The notes beneath the pieces were generated by a model. That model was given only the letters and a program-made list of their open reading frames with translations. It was not told where the DNA came from and did not search any database. From an uncultured Acidaminococcus sp. (GTDB taxonomy: Bacteria; Bacillota_C; Negativicutes; Acidaminococcales; Acidaminococcaceae), in contig OMUE01000226.1 in the NCBI GenBank assembly GCA_900314165.1, positions 1 to 25,442 on the forward strand: DNA of 25,442 nt. The letters run 5' to 3'. Position 1 is the first letter of the stretch. The number at the start of each line of letters is the position of its first letter. A program made the position numbers and the translations under genes. Positions 10,301 through 17,383 of this stretch are shown in pieces.

Positions 10301-10879
10301 GAGTACGCGGCGGCCCGGGAACGGTATGAATTCCTCCATGGCCAGTACGAGGACATGGTGGAAGCAAAGAACAAGCTGGAGACCGTCATTGCAGGCATCA
10401 ATTCTGATATGGCCAGACGCTTCCGGCAGGCATTTGAGAAAATCAACGTTTATTTTAATCAATGCTATGAGAAATTGTTCGGCGGGGGCAAAGCGCGCTT
10501 GCTCATTCTGGATGAAAAGAATATACTGGAAACAGGTATCGAAATCCAGGTCCAGCCACCAGGAAAAAAGATGCGGAATATGGCATTGTACTCCGGCGGG
10601 GAGCGGGCACTGACGGTCATCGCCCTGCTGTTCGCCCTGCTGAGCTATCAGCCGGCGCCTTTTGTCATCCTGGACGAAATCGATGCCCCGTTGGATGAAA
10701 CGAATATCGACCGGTTTGCCCAATTCCTGAAGGATTATGGCGAGCAGACCCAGTTCATCGTCATCACCCACAGGAAAGGGTCGATGGAAGCGGCGGATGT
10801 GCTCCATGGAGTCACTATGGAAGAATCCGGTGTTTCCCGTATCTTATCAGTGAAAGTAGCGGAGGTACCTGAAGCATGA
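7319..10879 (+). CDS. smc: Chromosome segregation protein SMC
   Basis: A full-length 1186-residue SMC ATPase, the core of the ScpAB-SMC condensin that organises and segregates the chromosome. The N-terminal head has GFKSFADK and Walker A GPNGSGKSN at residues 31-39. Long Gln/Glu/Lys-rich coiled coils run from about 170 to 500 and 680 to 1010. Between them is a hinge (about 515-660) with Gly-rich ETALGGGLQDIV and DGDVVSPGGSMSGG. The C-terminal head carries the ABC signature YSGGERALT near 1090 and Walker B FVILDEIDAP near 1115, then a D-loop. The start is GTG 7319, 9 bases after AAGGA; the N-terminus matches other SMC proteins, supporting it. The stop overlaps the ftsY start (ATGA), so the two are translationally coupled. 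Confidence 0.98.
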   Translation: MRLKSFEAHGFKSFADKVNIEFEQGITAIVGPNGSGKSNISDAIRWVMGEQSVKYLRGTKMEDVIFSGSSARRAMSMAEVTLVFDNKDHSLPVDFEDVSLSRRVYRSGESEYAINGKSCRLKDVVALLADTGLGRGSMSIIGQNRIDEILNSRPEDRRTIFEEAAGIAKYRIRKKEAIRKLDDTAGNLQRLQDIQNELQSQLDPLEKAAEKAKVYKATAYELDTLRITKLVGELALLDGLQQALAAKMDQYRQENAVLGQQEADLNSQQEQLRQQLLEKEQAYQAGQQAILEQEKKLADCRQEAAVLTERASQSEKRLQQLAREQEKLRQEIARNEDTLALVTDSYDKLEVSFKKAEAKVQKAGSEKQCLTEAVSTANQKLKAYQDSAFESMQNLVALRNSLTTARQEQDRLHRQLELQKQQLQQQQEQVDEAAGKLAGQQDELAAQQDRKSGLEKKLEEATRNWTAAAEAYKENAASQEQLRKNWTEKDARIRVLSAMEREHEGFSRGVKAVLKAQAPFRQNICGVVAELFSVEAKFVTAIETALGGGLQDIVTEDAASAQAAIRYLKEQQSGRATFLPLDSLRPRMAGSREKQALACPGILGLAGDFVRADEKIRPAVQFLLGQVLVSDTLKHAYEAAKKAEMRVRIVTLDGDVVSPGGSMSGGQKQQGRSFLSRRQEIQSLEQQARELQGRLKALEKEQQDITAKGQQYRKSREELQDSLKKLEISLAGLKAQAVQAESNVQTSREALLILEAERRQKLDAFLEQQKKIKELVPEVQAREEQDKQGKKESEELSRLLTENREKLEEANTFYQNAVISYNELKSQLEIMNERIQNIDSQGEKSQQTLSDSEEQIEKTRQVLEESRKRALDLAKNETAGQQALTEADAAQKQLQAQRSQLQQKQQGLAENQKELARQSLVLEQKLHKGELEQVKNTGELEHCRQQLTELYQLTPDEAAERSLKDVPQAELFRQEQARAQELAALGTVNLNAEQEYAAARERYEFLHGQYEDMVEAKNKLETVIAGINSDMARRFRQAFEKINVYFNQCYEKLFGGGKARLLILDEKNILETGIEIQVQPPGKKMRNMALYSGGERALTVIALLFALLSYQPAPFVILDEIDAPLDETNIDRFAQFLKDYGEQTQFIVITHRKGSMEAADVLHGVTMEESGVSRILSVKVAEVPEA

Positions 10880-11793
10880 GTTTCGTAGAACAACTGAAAC
10901 AAGGCCTGAGCAAGACGAGGAAGAATTTTACAGAACGCATGGAAGATCTCATCGGCGTCAGTGTGGAGTTGGATGATGATTTCATGGATGAACTGGAAAT
11001 GATCCTTGTGGCCGGGGATGTGGGCATCAAGACCACGGAAAAGATCATGGGAGCCCTCCGCCAGGCGGCGGACCGGCGGGAGATCAAGTCTCCGGCGGAA
11101 GCTCTGCCGTTCATCAAAAATTATATTGCCGACATGCTGAAGACCACGGGGCCCCGGATGCGCTTCAAAGGCCATCCTACCATCGTGCTGGTTGTCGGTG
11201 TCAATGGCGTGGGCAAGACCACAACCATCGGCAAGCTGGGCAACTATTACCGGCTCATGGGGTATAAGGTTATGCTCTGTGCGGCGGATACGTTTCGGGC
11301 CGGGGCTACGGAGCAGCTGCAGATCTGGGGCAGGAAGGCACAGGTAGATGTCATTGCCCACGGTGACGGGGCGGATCCTGCTGCCGTCGTTTATGACGGC
11401 GTCCAGGCGGCTATCGCCCGCAAGGCCGATGTGTTGTTTGTGGACACGGCTGGCCGGCTGCATAATAAGACAAATCTGATGAAGGAACTGGATAAGATTT
11501 ACCGGGTCATCCGCAAGGAGATTCCCGATGGTCCCCACGAAACCCTGCTGGTACTGGATGCTACCACGGGCCAGAATGCCATCAACCAGGCTAAAATCTT
11601 CCTGGAAACGGCCCATGTGACCGGTGTCGTGCTGACGAAGCTGGATGGCACGGCCAAAGGCGGTGTGGTCATCGCCATCAAGGAAGAACTGGGGCTGGAT
11701 GTGAAATGGATCGGCATCGGCGAAGGGATGATGGATTTCCGCCCCTTCGATCCTCAACAGTTTGTTGACGCCTTGTTTGAGACGAAAAAATAA
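10876..11793 (+). CDS. ftsY: Signal recognition particle receptor FtsY
   Basis: A 305-residue SRP GTPase that docks ribosome-SRP complexes at the membrane. An N domain (about 1-95) precedes the G domain: G1 GVNGVGKTT at 108-116, DTFRAGA at 138-144, G3 DTAGR at 190-194, G4 TKLD at 254-257, and a closing [13 protein letters not shown] segment. The long acidic A domain of E. coli FtsY is absent, as is usual in Firmicutes; the amphipathic N-terminus ([14 protein letters not shown]) probably provides membrane contact. The ATG at 10876 overlaps the smc stop by four bases and has GGAGG at 10861-10865. smc-ftsY is a common Firmicute pair. Confidence 0.97.
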   Translation: MSFVEQLKQGLSKTRKNFTERMEDLIGVSVELDDDFMDELEMILVAGDVGIKTTEKIMGALRQAADRREIKSPAEALPFIKNYIADMLKTTGPRMRFKGHPTIVLVVGVNGVGKTTTIGKLGNYYRLMGYKVMLCAADTFRAGATEQLQIWGRKAQVDVIAHGDGADPAAVVYDGVQAAIARKADVLFVDTAGRLHNKTNLMKELDKIYRVIRKEIPDGPHETLLVLDATTGQNAINQAKIFLETAHVTGVVLTKLDGTAKGGVVIAIKEELGLDVKWIGIGEGMMDFRPFDPQQFVDALFETKK

Positions 11794-11807
11794 AAGGAGT
11801 GATACCC

Positions 11808-13238
11808 ATGGATTCAAAGAAAATCATTGAGGAGTCTGTTGCAGCTCATGCTGCGGAATGGATCGACGTCAGTAAACAGATCTGGCGCTTTGCAGAAGTG
11901 GGCTATGAAGAGTTCCAGTCTGCGGATTTGTTGTGCAAGGAACTGGAAAAACACGGTTTCACTGTGACAAAGGGCCTGGCCAATATCCCTACCGCTTTTA
12001 AAGGCGTGTGGGGCAGCGGAAGTCCTGTCATGGGCATTTTGGGCGAATTTGACGCACTGCCCGGCTTGTCCCAGAAACCCGGCTGCCCGGTAAAGGATCC
12101 CCTGGTACAGGATGCTCCCGGCCATGGCTGCGGCCATAACCTGTTAGGTACAGGGGCTCTCGCTGGTGCCGTCGCTTTGAAAGAATATCTGGAAAAGACC
12201 GGTAAACCCGGTACCGTCGTGTATTTTGGTACGCCTGCCGAAGAAAACCTCAGCGGCAAGTCTTTCATGGCCCGGGATGGGGTCTTTGACGGCGTGGATT
12301 TCTTCGTGTCCTGGCATCCTGCGGACCAGAGCACGGCGAATACCCCGTTCTATATTGCCAATGTGTGCCGGACCTATACGTTCAAAGGCGTGACGGCTCA
12401 TGCCGGCGGTGCACCTCATCTGGGACGCAGCGCCCTGGATTCCTGCGAAATCATGAGCGTAGGCGTGAACTACCTGCGGGAACATATCATCATGCAGGCC
12501 AGGATCCATTATGCTTATCTGGATGTGGGCGGCCGTGCTCCTAACGTGGTCCAGGATCATGCCAAGGTCCGTTACGTCATCCGTGCTCCTTATTACAGCC
12601 AGGTGAAGGAAATCGTGCCCAGAGTGGATGATATTGCCCGCGGGGCAGCCATGATCTGTGGTACGTCCGTGAGCATCGAGGCAGAAGCCGGTTATTCTGA
12701 ATACATTGCCAACCGGGTCATGCACGAAGTAGGCACGAAAGCTTTTGAGGCTATTGGCGCTCCCCAGTGGGATGAAGCGGATTATGCTCTGGCAAAGCAA
12801 TTTACGGATGCTTTCTCTGAACCTGCAAAGGAAGCGGAAAAAGAAGAAATCATCAAAGAATACGGCAAGGATGCCCTGGCTGAAAAGCTGGAGAAGCCGC
12901 TGGATACGAAGATTGAAGACTACGATCCGGATCATCAGACCATGGCCTATGGCTCTACGGATGTGGGCGATGTCAGCTTTATCGCACCTACGTTCTACTT
13001 CAATTGTGCAACAGAAGCGCTGGGGACTCCCGGCCACTCCTGGTTTAAGACGGGCCAGGTCTGCACGTCCATCGGCCAGAAAGGCATGCTGACGGCAGGC
13101 AAGGTCATTGCCCTGGCTGCTGCCATGCTGGTAGAACAGCCGGAAAAACTGGCTGAAGCCAAGGCAGAATTCATGCAGAAGAACGGCGGCAAATACGACT
13201 GCCCTGTAGCGGATGTGAAGAAGCTGCCGAAGCTGTGA
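11808..13238 (+). CDS. M20 family amidohydrolase, AbgB-like
   Basis: A 476-residue M20-type metal-dependent amidohydrolase, closest in pattern and length to AbgB (p-aminobenzoyl-glutamate hydrolase subunit B). Recognisable blocks are GILGEFDALPGLSQ, GHGCGHNLLGTGALAGAVAL (metal-binding His/Cys region), YFGTPAEEN with the catalytic Glu pair, SWHPADQST and HAGGAPHLGRSALDS, followed by the dimerisation domain. No signal peptide is seen, so it should be cytoplasmic. AbgB works with AbgA on p-aminobenzoyl-glutamate from folate breakdown; no abgA or abgT lies next to it, so the substrate is uncertain (other N-acyl amino acids are possible). The ATG at 11808 has AAGGAG at 11794-11799; an in-frame GTG at 11799 overlaps that site. 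It starts 14 bases after ftsY and so probably shares its transcript. Confidence 0.85.
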   Translation: MDSKKIIEESVAAHAAEWIDVSKQIWRFAEVGYEEFQSADLLCKELEKHGFTVTKGLANIPTAFKGVWGSGSPVMGILGEFDALPGLSQKPGCPVKDPLVQDAPGHGCGHNLLGTGALAGAVALKEYLEKTGKPGTVVYFGTPAEENLSGKSFMARDGVFDGVDFFVSWHPADQSTANTPFYIANVCRTYTFKGVTAHAGGAPHLGRSALDSCEIMSVGVNYLREHIIMQARIHYAYLDVGGRAPNVVQDHAKVRYVIRAPYYSQVKEIVPRVDDIARGAAMICGTSVSIEAEAGYSEYIANRVMHEVGTKAFEAIGAPQWDEADYALAKQFTDAFSEPAKEAEKEEIIKEYGKDALAEKLEKPLDTKIEDYDPDHQTMAYGSTDVGDVSFIAPTFYFNCATEALGTPGHSWFKTGQVCTSIGQKGMLTAGKVIALAAAMLVEQPEKLAEAKAEFMQKNGGKYDCPVADVKKLPKL

Positions 13239-13249
13239 TTTTGACAATA

Positions 13250-13284
13250 AAAAATCCCGACTGCGTTAAGCAATCGGGATTTTT
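13250..13284. terminator. Bidirectional terminator between the M20 gene and the BASS transporter gene
   Basis: A 15-base stem with one mismatch (13250-13264 with 13270-13284) carries A5 on its left arm and T5 on its right, then more T. It serves both convergent transcripts, the amidohydrolase on plus and the pan operon on minus. Confidence 0.85.
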
Positions 13285-13294
13285 TGTTGTTGTT

Positions 13295-14260
13295 TTATGC
13301 TTTTGTATTTTCAGCAGCTTCACAGCCTTGTTGTTCCTCTTCCTCGTCCTTGCCTACACAGTAGGAAGCGTACAGGGAACCAGACACGTTATGCCAAACG
13401 GAGAAGATGGCACCGGCAATGCCTCCGGCAGCCGTAAAGTACATGAGGGCCAGGGTAGAAGCCAGGCCGGAATTCTGCATGCCTACTTCAATAGTCATAG
13501 CCCGGGTCTGGGGCTTGTTCAGGCCGAAATGCTTGGCAAAGAAACCGCCTAGCAGCATACCAGCCAGGTTGTGCAGGATGACGACGGTCAGGATGACCAG
13601 GCCGTTATCAACAATCGCACGACCGGACAGGGAAACTACACAGCCAACCGTGAGGATGACGACCAAAGCGGACAGCATGGGCATCACCTTGATGACATGG
13701 GCTACCTGTTTCGGGAAGAAATAGTTCAGGGCAACGCCCAGGACCAGAGGCAGCAGCACCATTTGCACAATGGACATCATCATGGCAAAGAAGCTGATGT
13801 TCACCCACGTACCGGCAATGAGCCAGACCAGGAACGGTGTGACGATAGGAGCCAGCAGGGTGTTGACCATGGTCATGGAAACGGACAGGGCTACATCGGC
13901 GTGGGCAATATAGGAAATGACGTTGGAGGCCGTGCCGCCGGGGCAGCAGCCTACCAGTACGACGCCGATAGCGATTTCAGGCGGCAGCCGGAATAAGGTA
14001 ATCAGTACAAAGGCCACAAAGGGCATAATGGTGAATTGGAGCAGAGTACCGATGGCCACACTTTTCGGTTGTTTGAACACATTGCGGAAATCATTCAGCG
14101 TCAGGCTCATGCCCATGCCGAACATAATGATGCCCAGGAACAGGGGAATCCGGGGAGCCAGAGGTTTCATGAGGGACGGTTCCGTAATGCCCAGAATACC
14201 GATGAGAACAACGCCGATGGACATATAGCGGGTACAGAAATGCACGATCTTATCAAGCAT
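13295..14260 (-). CDS. BASS family transporter, likely pantoate/ketopantoate carrier (PanS-like)
   Basis: A 321-residue membrane protein of the bile acid:sodium symporter family with about nine to ten hydrophobic segments. The family signature is clear: FGMGMSLTLNDF, GTLLQFTIMPF, then VGCCPGGTASNVISYIAHAD followed by LSVSMTMVNTLLAP. The last residues are charged (KDEEEEQQ). BASS proteins couple uptake of organic acids to sodium. It is the third gene of a panC-panD transcription unit, 41 bases after panD, with AAGGAG 9 bases before its ATG. Salmonella PanS, a BASS member, imports ketopantoate, so a pantothenate precursor is the best guess for the substrate. The family is certain; the substrate is inference from context. 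Confidence 0.87.
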   Translation of the reverse strand: MLDKIVHFCTRYMSIGVVLIGILGITEPSLMKPLAPRIPLFLGIIMFGMGMSLTLNDFRNVFKQPKSVAIGTLLQFTIMPFVAFVLITLFRLPPEIAIGVVLVGCCPGGTASNVISYIAHADVALSVSMTMVNTLLAPIVTPFLVWLIAGTWVNISFFAMMMSIVQMVLLPLVLGVALNYFFPKQVAHVIKVMPMLSALVVILTVGCVVSLSGRAIVDNGLVILTVVILHNLAGMLLGGFFAKHFGLNKPQTRAMTIEVGMQNSGLASTLALMYFTAAGGIAGAIFSVWHNVSGSLYASYCVGKDEEEEQQGCEAAENTKA

Positions 14261-14301
14261 GAAAGAAATCTCCTTTTACGAATAGATTGTTACTGGATAG
14301 G

Positions 14302-14685
14302 TCAGCCGATTTCCCGTTCTTTTTCCGGTCCTCTGACTTTGATGGGATGATTGTGTTCATCCACCATGACGACCTTCGGAACGTAGGATTTTGCTTCTTC
14401 TTCTGTCATTTGAGCATAGCCCATGATGATGACGATATCTCCTACCTGGGTCATTCTGGCAGCAGCACCATTCAGGCATACCACACCGCTGCCCCGTTTG
14501 CCGGGAATCGTATAGGTTTCCAGACGGGCACCATTATTGTTGTTTACAATCTGGACCAATTCGCCGGGCAGGATACCGGCGGCATCCAGCAGGTCCTGGT
14601 CAACCGTGATGCTGCCCATATAATTTAGGTTCGCTTCCGTAACGGTGGCACGATGAATCTTGCCATGGAACATTGTGTATAACAC
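14302..14685 (-). CDS. panD: Aspartate 1-decarboxylase
   Basis: A 127-residue pyruvoyl enzyme that makes beta-alanine from L-aspartate for pantothenate. The proenzyme self-cleaves between Gly24 and Ser25, and both are present (NYMGSITVD). Lys9 (FHGKIHRA) and Tyr58 (LETYTIPG) sit at the expected active-site positions, and the [17 protein letters not shown] block is typical. The start is a GTG with GGAGG 7 bases upstream, inside the end of panC. This start gives exactly the family numbering. Only two bases separate it from panC, so the genes are translationally linked and supply both substrates of pantothenate synthesis. Confidence 0.97.
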   Translation of the reverse strand: MLYTMFHGKIHRATVTEANLNYMGSITVDQDLLDAAGILPGELVQIVNNNNGARLETYTIPGKRGSGVVCLNGAAARMTQVGDIVIIMGYAQMTEEEAKSYVPKVVMVDEHNHPIKVRGPEKEREIG

Positions 14686-14687
14686 GA

Positions 14688-15539
14688 TTAAGCCTCCAGT
14701 ACCACGTTATCAATCAGGCGGGTGGTGCCGAACTTGACGGCAACAGCCAGCAGGACACGGCCGGTAATGGAACCGGTTACGTCGGTCAGACCGGGCATGC
14801 CGTACATTTCCACATAGTCGATGTTGCTCATGGGTTCGTTCTTGATTTCTTCCGTTACCTGGGCAATGAGCTTTTGGGAATCCCGTTCGCCGGCTGCAAA
14901 GGCTTCTTTGGCGTGCTTCAGGCTGCGGGACAGGACGAGGGCAGCTTTCCGTTCGTCAGCGGACAGATACACATTCCGGGAGCTCTTTGCCAGGCCATCT
15001 TCTTCACGGATGATGGGCATGATGCGCAGTTCTACATTCATGAACAGATCTTCAACCATTCGCCGCAGGACTTCCGTCTGCTGGGCATCCTTCAGGCCGA
15101 AATAAGCCCGGTCAGCCTGGGACAGGTTGAACAGCTTCGTGCAGACCGTAGCCACACCGCGGAAGTGGATGGGACGGGTCCGGCCGCACAGGACTTTCGT
15201 AATATTGCCGGTCACTTCTACCCAGGTCATATCCTTATGAGGATACATTTCGCTGGGAGCCGGAGCAAAGATTGCAGTCGCACCTGCAGCTTCTGCTACT
15301 TTTTCATCAGCAGCCAGTTTTCTGGGATACGCATCATAATCTTCGTTCGGGCCAAACTGGGTCGGATTGACAAAGTCGCTGACGATGACCACATCATTTT
15401 CCGCATGGGCAGCTTTGATCAGGGAAGCATGGCCTTCATGGAGTGCACCCATAGTAGGTACTAAACCGATGGTCTTACCAGCCTTCTTGCAATCTTTTAC
15501 AAAATCTCTCAGTTCCTTGACCGTACGAAATAATTGCAT
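14688..15539 (-). CDS. panC: Pantothenate synthetase (pantoate-beta-alanine ligase)
   Basis: A 283-residue ATP-dependent ligase joining pantoate and beta-alanine. The nucleotide-binding [16 protein letters not shown] segment contains the HxGH motif, [18 protein letters not shown] binds pantoate, and [12 protein letters not shown] is the KMSKS-like loop. Two ATGs compete. The one at 15539 has GGGAG 8 bases upstream and gives the usual MxxxRTVKELR start; the one at 15545 lies only two bases after GGGAG and would add two residues. It is the first gene of panC-panD-BASS, driven by the consensus promoter at 15664-15691. panB and panE are not in this window. Confidence 0.96.
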   Translation of the reverse strand: MQLFRTVKELRDFVKDCKKAGKTIGLVPTMGALHEGHASLIKAAHAENDVVIVSDFVNPTQFGPNEDYDAYPRKLAADEKVAEAAGATAIFAPAPSEMYPHKDMTWVEVTGNITKVLCGRTRPIHFRGVATVCTKLFNLSQADRAYFGLKDAQQTEVLRRMVEDLFMNVELRIMPIIREEDGLAKSSRNVYLSADERKAALVLSRSLKHAKEAFAAGERDSQKLIAQVTEEIKNEPMSNIDYVEMYGMPGLTDVTGSITGRVLLAVAVKFGTTRLIDNVVLEA

Positions 15540-15663
15540 TTTCATTTCTCCCTTTCCTGATGGAAAATTTATTCCACCTTGTTTTAGTCTTAAAGTGGTT
15601 CGTTAAAAATGCCAGAAGAATTTTTTGTTTTATCTTTAACAATTTCTCCTGTATACGCCAGTT

Positions 15664-15691
15664 ATTATACTCACTTTTAGATTAATGTCAA
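15664..15691 (-). promoter_or_regulatory. Consensus promoter of panC-panD-BASS
   Basis: Read on the minus strand, TTGACA (15691-15686), a 16-base spacer and TATAAT (15669-15664) match both consensus hexamers perfectly. Transcription should start near 15657, giving a leader of about 115 bases. Confidence 0.85.
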
Positions 15692-15700
15692 GAAATTTCT

Positions 15701-15714
15701 ATTGTCAAGACAAT
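15701..15714. promoter_or_regulatory. Possible operator upstream of the panC promoter
   Basis: The perfect inverted repeat attgtc-aa-gacaat lies 10 bases beyond the -35 box of the panC promoter. A second inverted repeat (ttaagt, 6 bases, acttaa) follows at 15724-15741. The placement would suit an activator or repressor, but short AT-rich palindromes also arise by chance. Confidence 0.3.
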
Positions 15715-15850
15715 GAGAATAATTTAAGTAAGATGACTTAAAGCTATAGCAAAGTAAAATAGACCATCATAAACTTCACACTATTCTCCTTTTTTTATAA
15801 CTTCCTTCTATATGGTAACGGTTCCGCCTGTTTTTTCTCCTGACTGTGTC

Positions 15851-15879
15851 TTTTTCTTACTGCCTGTGGTCTTTATAAT
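15851..15879 (+). promoter_or_regulatory. Weak predicted promoter of the ECF-kinase pair
   Basis: A perfect TATAAT at 15874-15879 lies about 60 bases before the start codon. The hexamer 17 bases upstream (TTTTTC) is a poor -35 box. The perfect palindrome tccaattgga at 15890-15899 would overlap the first transcribed bases and could bind a regulator. Confidence 0.4.
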
Positions 15880-15937
15880 AAACCATGTATCCAATTGGAA
15901 GTAAGAGTGGCGCCCTAAAAATAAGGGGGAACACGTT

Positions 15938-16453
15938 ATGGACAATCCGCAGGAAAATCCTGTGAGGACGATTTGTGTGACGGCTGTTCTGGCAGCCCTG
16001 ATTTTTGTACTGACCTATGTGCCTAAGATTCCCATTCCTCTGGGCTATGCCCATCTGGGGGATGCGGCAATCTTTCTGACTATCTTGTTTGCCAACAAGC
16101 GGAATAGTGCCATTGCTGCATCCATCGGGTCGGCTCTGGCCGACCTCATCGGCGGCTTCCCTGTCTGGATCATTCCCACGCTCATCATCAAATGGGTCAT
16201 GGTGGAAATCGTTTTCCAGGTCATCCAGCCGGATAGCAGCGCCTGGAGTATCCGTTCTGCTCGTACAGTTTTGGCTTTCAGCCTGTCTTCTCTCTGGATG
16301 GCAGCTGCTTATACCATTGCCGGAGGCCTGTTATACGGTAGTATGGGTGCAGGACTGGCCAGTACGCCGGGCCTTGTCATGGAAGGCGTCATCAATACGT
16401 TTGCCGCCCTTGTAGCAGGTGCGGTCCTGCAAAAAGCAGGAATAGAAAAATAA
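15938..16453 (+). CDS. ECF transporter S component, probably for vitamin B6 (PdxU-type)
   Basis: A 171-residue, very hydrophobic protein with about five or six membrane helices, the size and shape of an energy-coupling-factor substrate-binding (S) subunit. VRTICVTAVLAALIFVLTY at the N-terminus is the usual first helix, where an Ala-rich face contacts the EcfT subunit. The YAHLGDAAIFL segment and GSALADLIGGFPVWIIPTLIIKW are common to this S-component group. It would use a shared EcfAA'T module encoded elsewhere. A pyridoxal/pyridoxamine kinase gene starts 20 bases downstream, so the cargo is most likely pyridoxine or a relative; that is inference from the pairing. The ATG has AAGGGGGA (15923-15930) 7 bases upstream. 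Confidence 0.82.
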   Translation: MDNPQENPVRTICVTAVLAALIFVLTYVPKIPIPLGYAHLGDAAIFLTILFANKRNSAIAASIGSALADLIGGFPVWIIPTLIIKWVMVEIVFQVIQPDSSAWSIRSARTVLAFSLSSLWMAAAYTIAGGLLYGSMGAGLASTPGLVMEGVINTFAALVAGAVLQKAGIEK

Positions 16454-16473
16454 AAAAGAAGGATTTGCTTTTC

Positions 16474-17298
16474 ATGGTTCAGAAAAAAATTGCACTTATC
16501 AATGATGTAACGGGGTTCGGACGGTGTTCCACAGCCGTCCAACTCCCTATAATTTCCGCATTCAAAATCCAGGCCTGCCTTCTGCCCACAGCCATCCTGT
16601 CGGTACATACGGGCTTTCCGGATTTCTACATAGACGATTATACGGACCGGATGAAGCCCTATATCGACAGCTGGAAGAAGAACCATCTGCAATTTGACGG
16701 TATCTGCACCGGATTTTTGGGCTCTGAGGCCCAGATAGACATCGTGGCGGACTTTATCAGGGATTTTAAAGGCCGGGAAACTAAGGTCATCATGGATCCT
16801 GTCATGGGGGACTATGGTAAACTGTATCCCTCGTATACGGAGGCCATGTGTGTGGCCATGCGGCGGCTGCTGCAGGGCAGCGACGTGATTACGCCGAATC
16901 TGACGGAAGCCTGCCAGCTGCTGGATGTACCTTATCCGAAGGATGGCCTGACAGATGGGGCTGCTCTTGAACATATGGCCCGGGAATTGTGTGCCAAGGG
17001 ACCCTCTCAGGTCGTCATTACCGGTATCCATGACGGGGTGTATCTGGACAATTTTATTTATGAAAAAGGGCGGCAGCCGGATATCCTGAAAGTCAGGAAA
17101 ATTGGCAGCGACCGGTCCGGCACCGGCGACGTGTTCTCTGCCGTGGTGGCGGCCCTGATTGTCCGGGGAGAGGAATTGAAAACGGCTGTCAGCCGTGCTG
17201 CGGATTTTGTCAGCAAGTGTATGGTCTATACGGAAGAACTGGACCTGCCCCATAATTATGGCCTGGCTTTTGAAGAATTTTTAACCACATTAGGATAG
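16474..17298 (+). CDS. Pyridoxal/pyridoxamine kinase (PdxY/PdxK family)
   Basis: A 274-residue ribokinase-fold enzyme that phosphorylates B6 vitamers with ATP. The N-terminus IALINDVTGFGRCST carries the substrate-binding start of the PdxY/PdxK group. PTAILSVHTGFP, IMDPVMGDYGKLY and ITPNLTEACQLL follow in order, and the C-terminal GSDRSGTGDVFSA holds the catalytic Asp in the GTGD anion hole. The ATG at 16474 has AAGGA (16459-16463) 10 bases upstream; the in-frame TTG at 16465 almost abuts it and is unlikely. With the preceding S component it forms an uptake-and-trap pair: import, then phosphorylation toward PLP. PLP is also the cofactor of the diaminopropionate ammonia-lyase encoded further right. 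Confidence 0.93.
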   Translation: MVQKKIALINDVTGFGRCSTAVQLPIISAFKIQACLLPTAILSVHTGFPDFYIDDYTDRMKPYIDSWKKNHLQFDGICTGFLGSEAQIDIVADFIRDFKGRETKVIMDPVMGDYGKLYPSYTEAMCVAMRRLLQGSDVITPNLTEACQLLDVPYPKDGLTDGAALEHMARELCAKGPSQVVITGIHDGVYLDNFIYEKGRQPDILKVRKIGSDRSGTGDVFSAVVAALIVRGEELKTAVSRAADFVSKCMVYTEELDLPHNYGLAFEEFLTTLG

Positions 17299-17324
17299 TT
17301 GAGGGCTGTTGATACCTGTACTAC

Positions 17325-17362
17325 CTGTAGGGGCGTGCCATAGCGGAGCGACGGCCCGCCCG
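17325..17362. repeat. Half copy of the palindromic intergenic element
   Basis: Bases 17325-17340 match the left end of the element at 1501-1516 in 15 of 16 positions, and 17352-17362 match its inner GC block (cggcccgcccg). The right half is missing. It sits 7 bases before the ribosome site of the radical SAM gene. Confidence 0.75.
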
Positions 17363-17383
17363 TGATATAAAGGAGTTGTGAAC

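Larger units (their letters stand above)
15546..15937. other. Divergent regulatory gap between panC and the ECF transporter gene
   Basis: This 392-base AT-rich gap contains no gene. It holds the panC promoter (minus), a weak plus-strand promoter for the ECF gene and several short inverted repeats: 15701-15714; 15724-15729 with 15736-15741; and the palindrome tccaattgga at 15890-15899. The panC leader of about 115 bases has no recognisable riboswitch. Confidence 0.6.

Noticed and set aside
9200..10807. A 535-codon open frame on the minus strand
   Set aside because: It mirrors the Gln/Glu/Leu-rich coiled-coil codons of smc, which leave the opposite strand free of stops.
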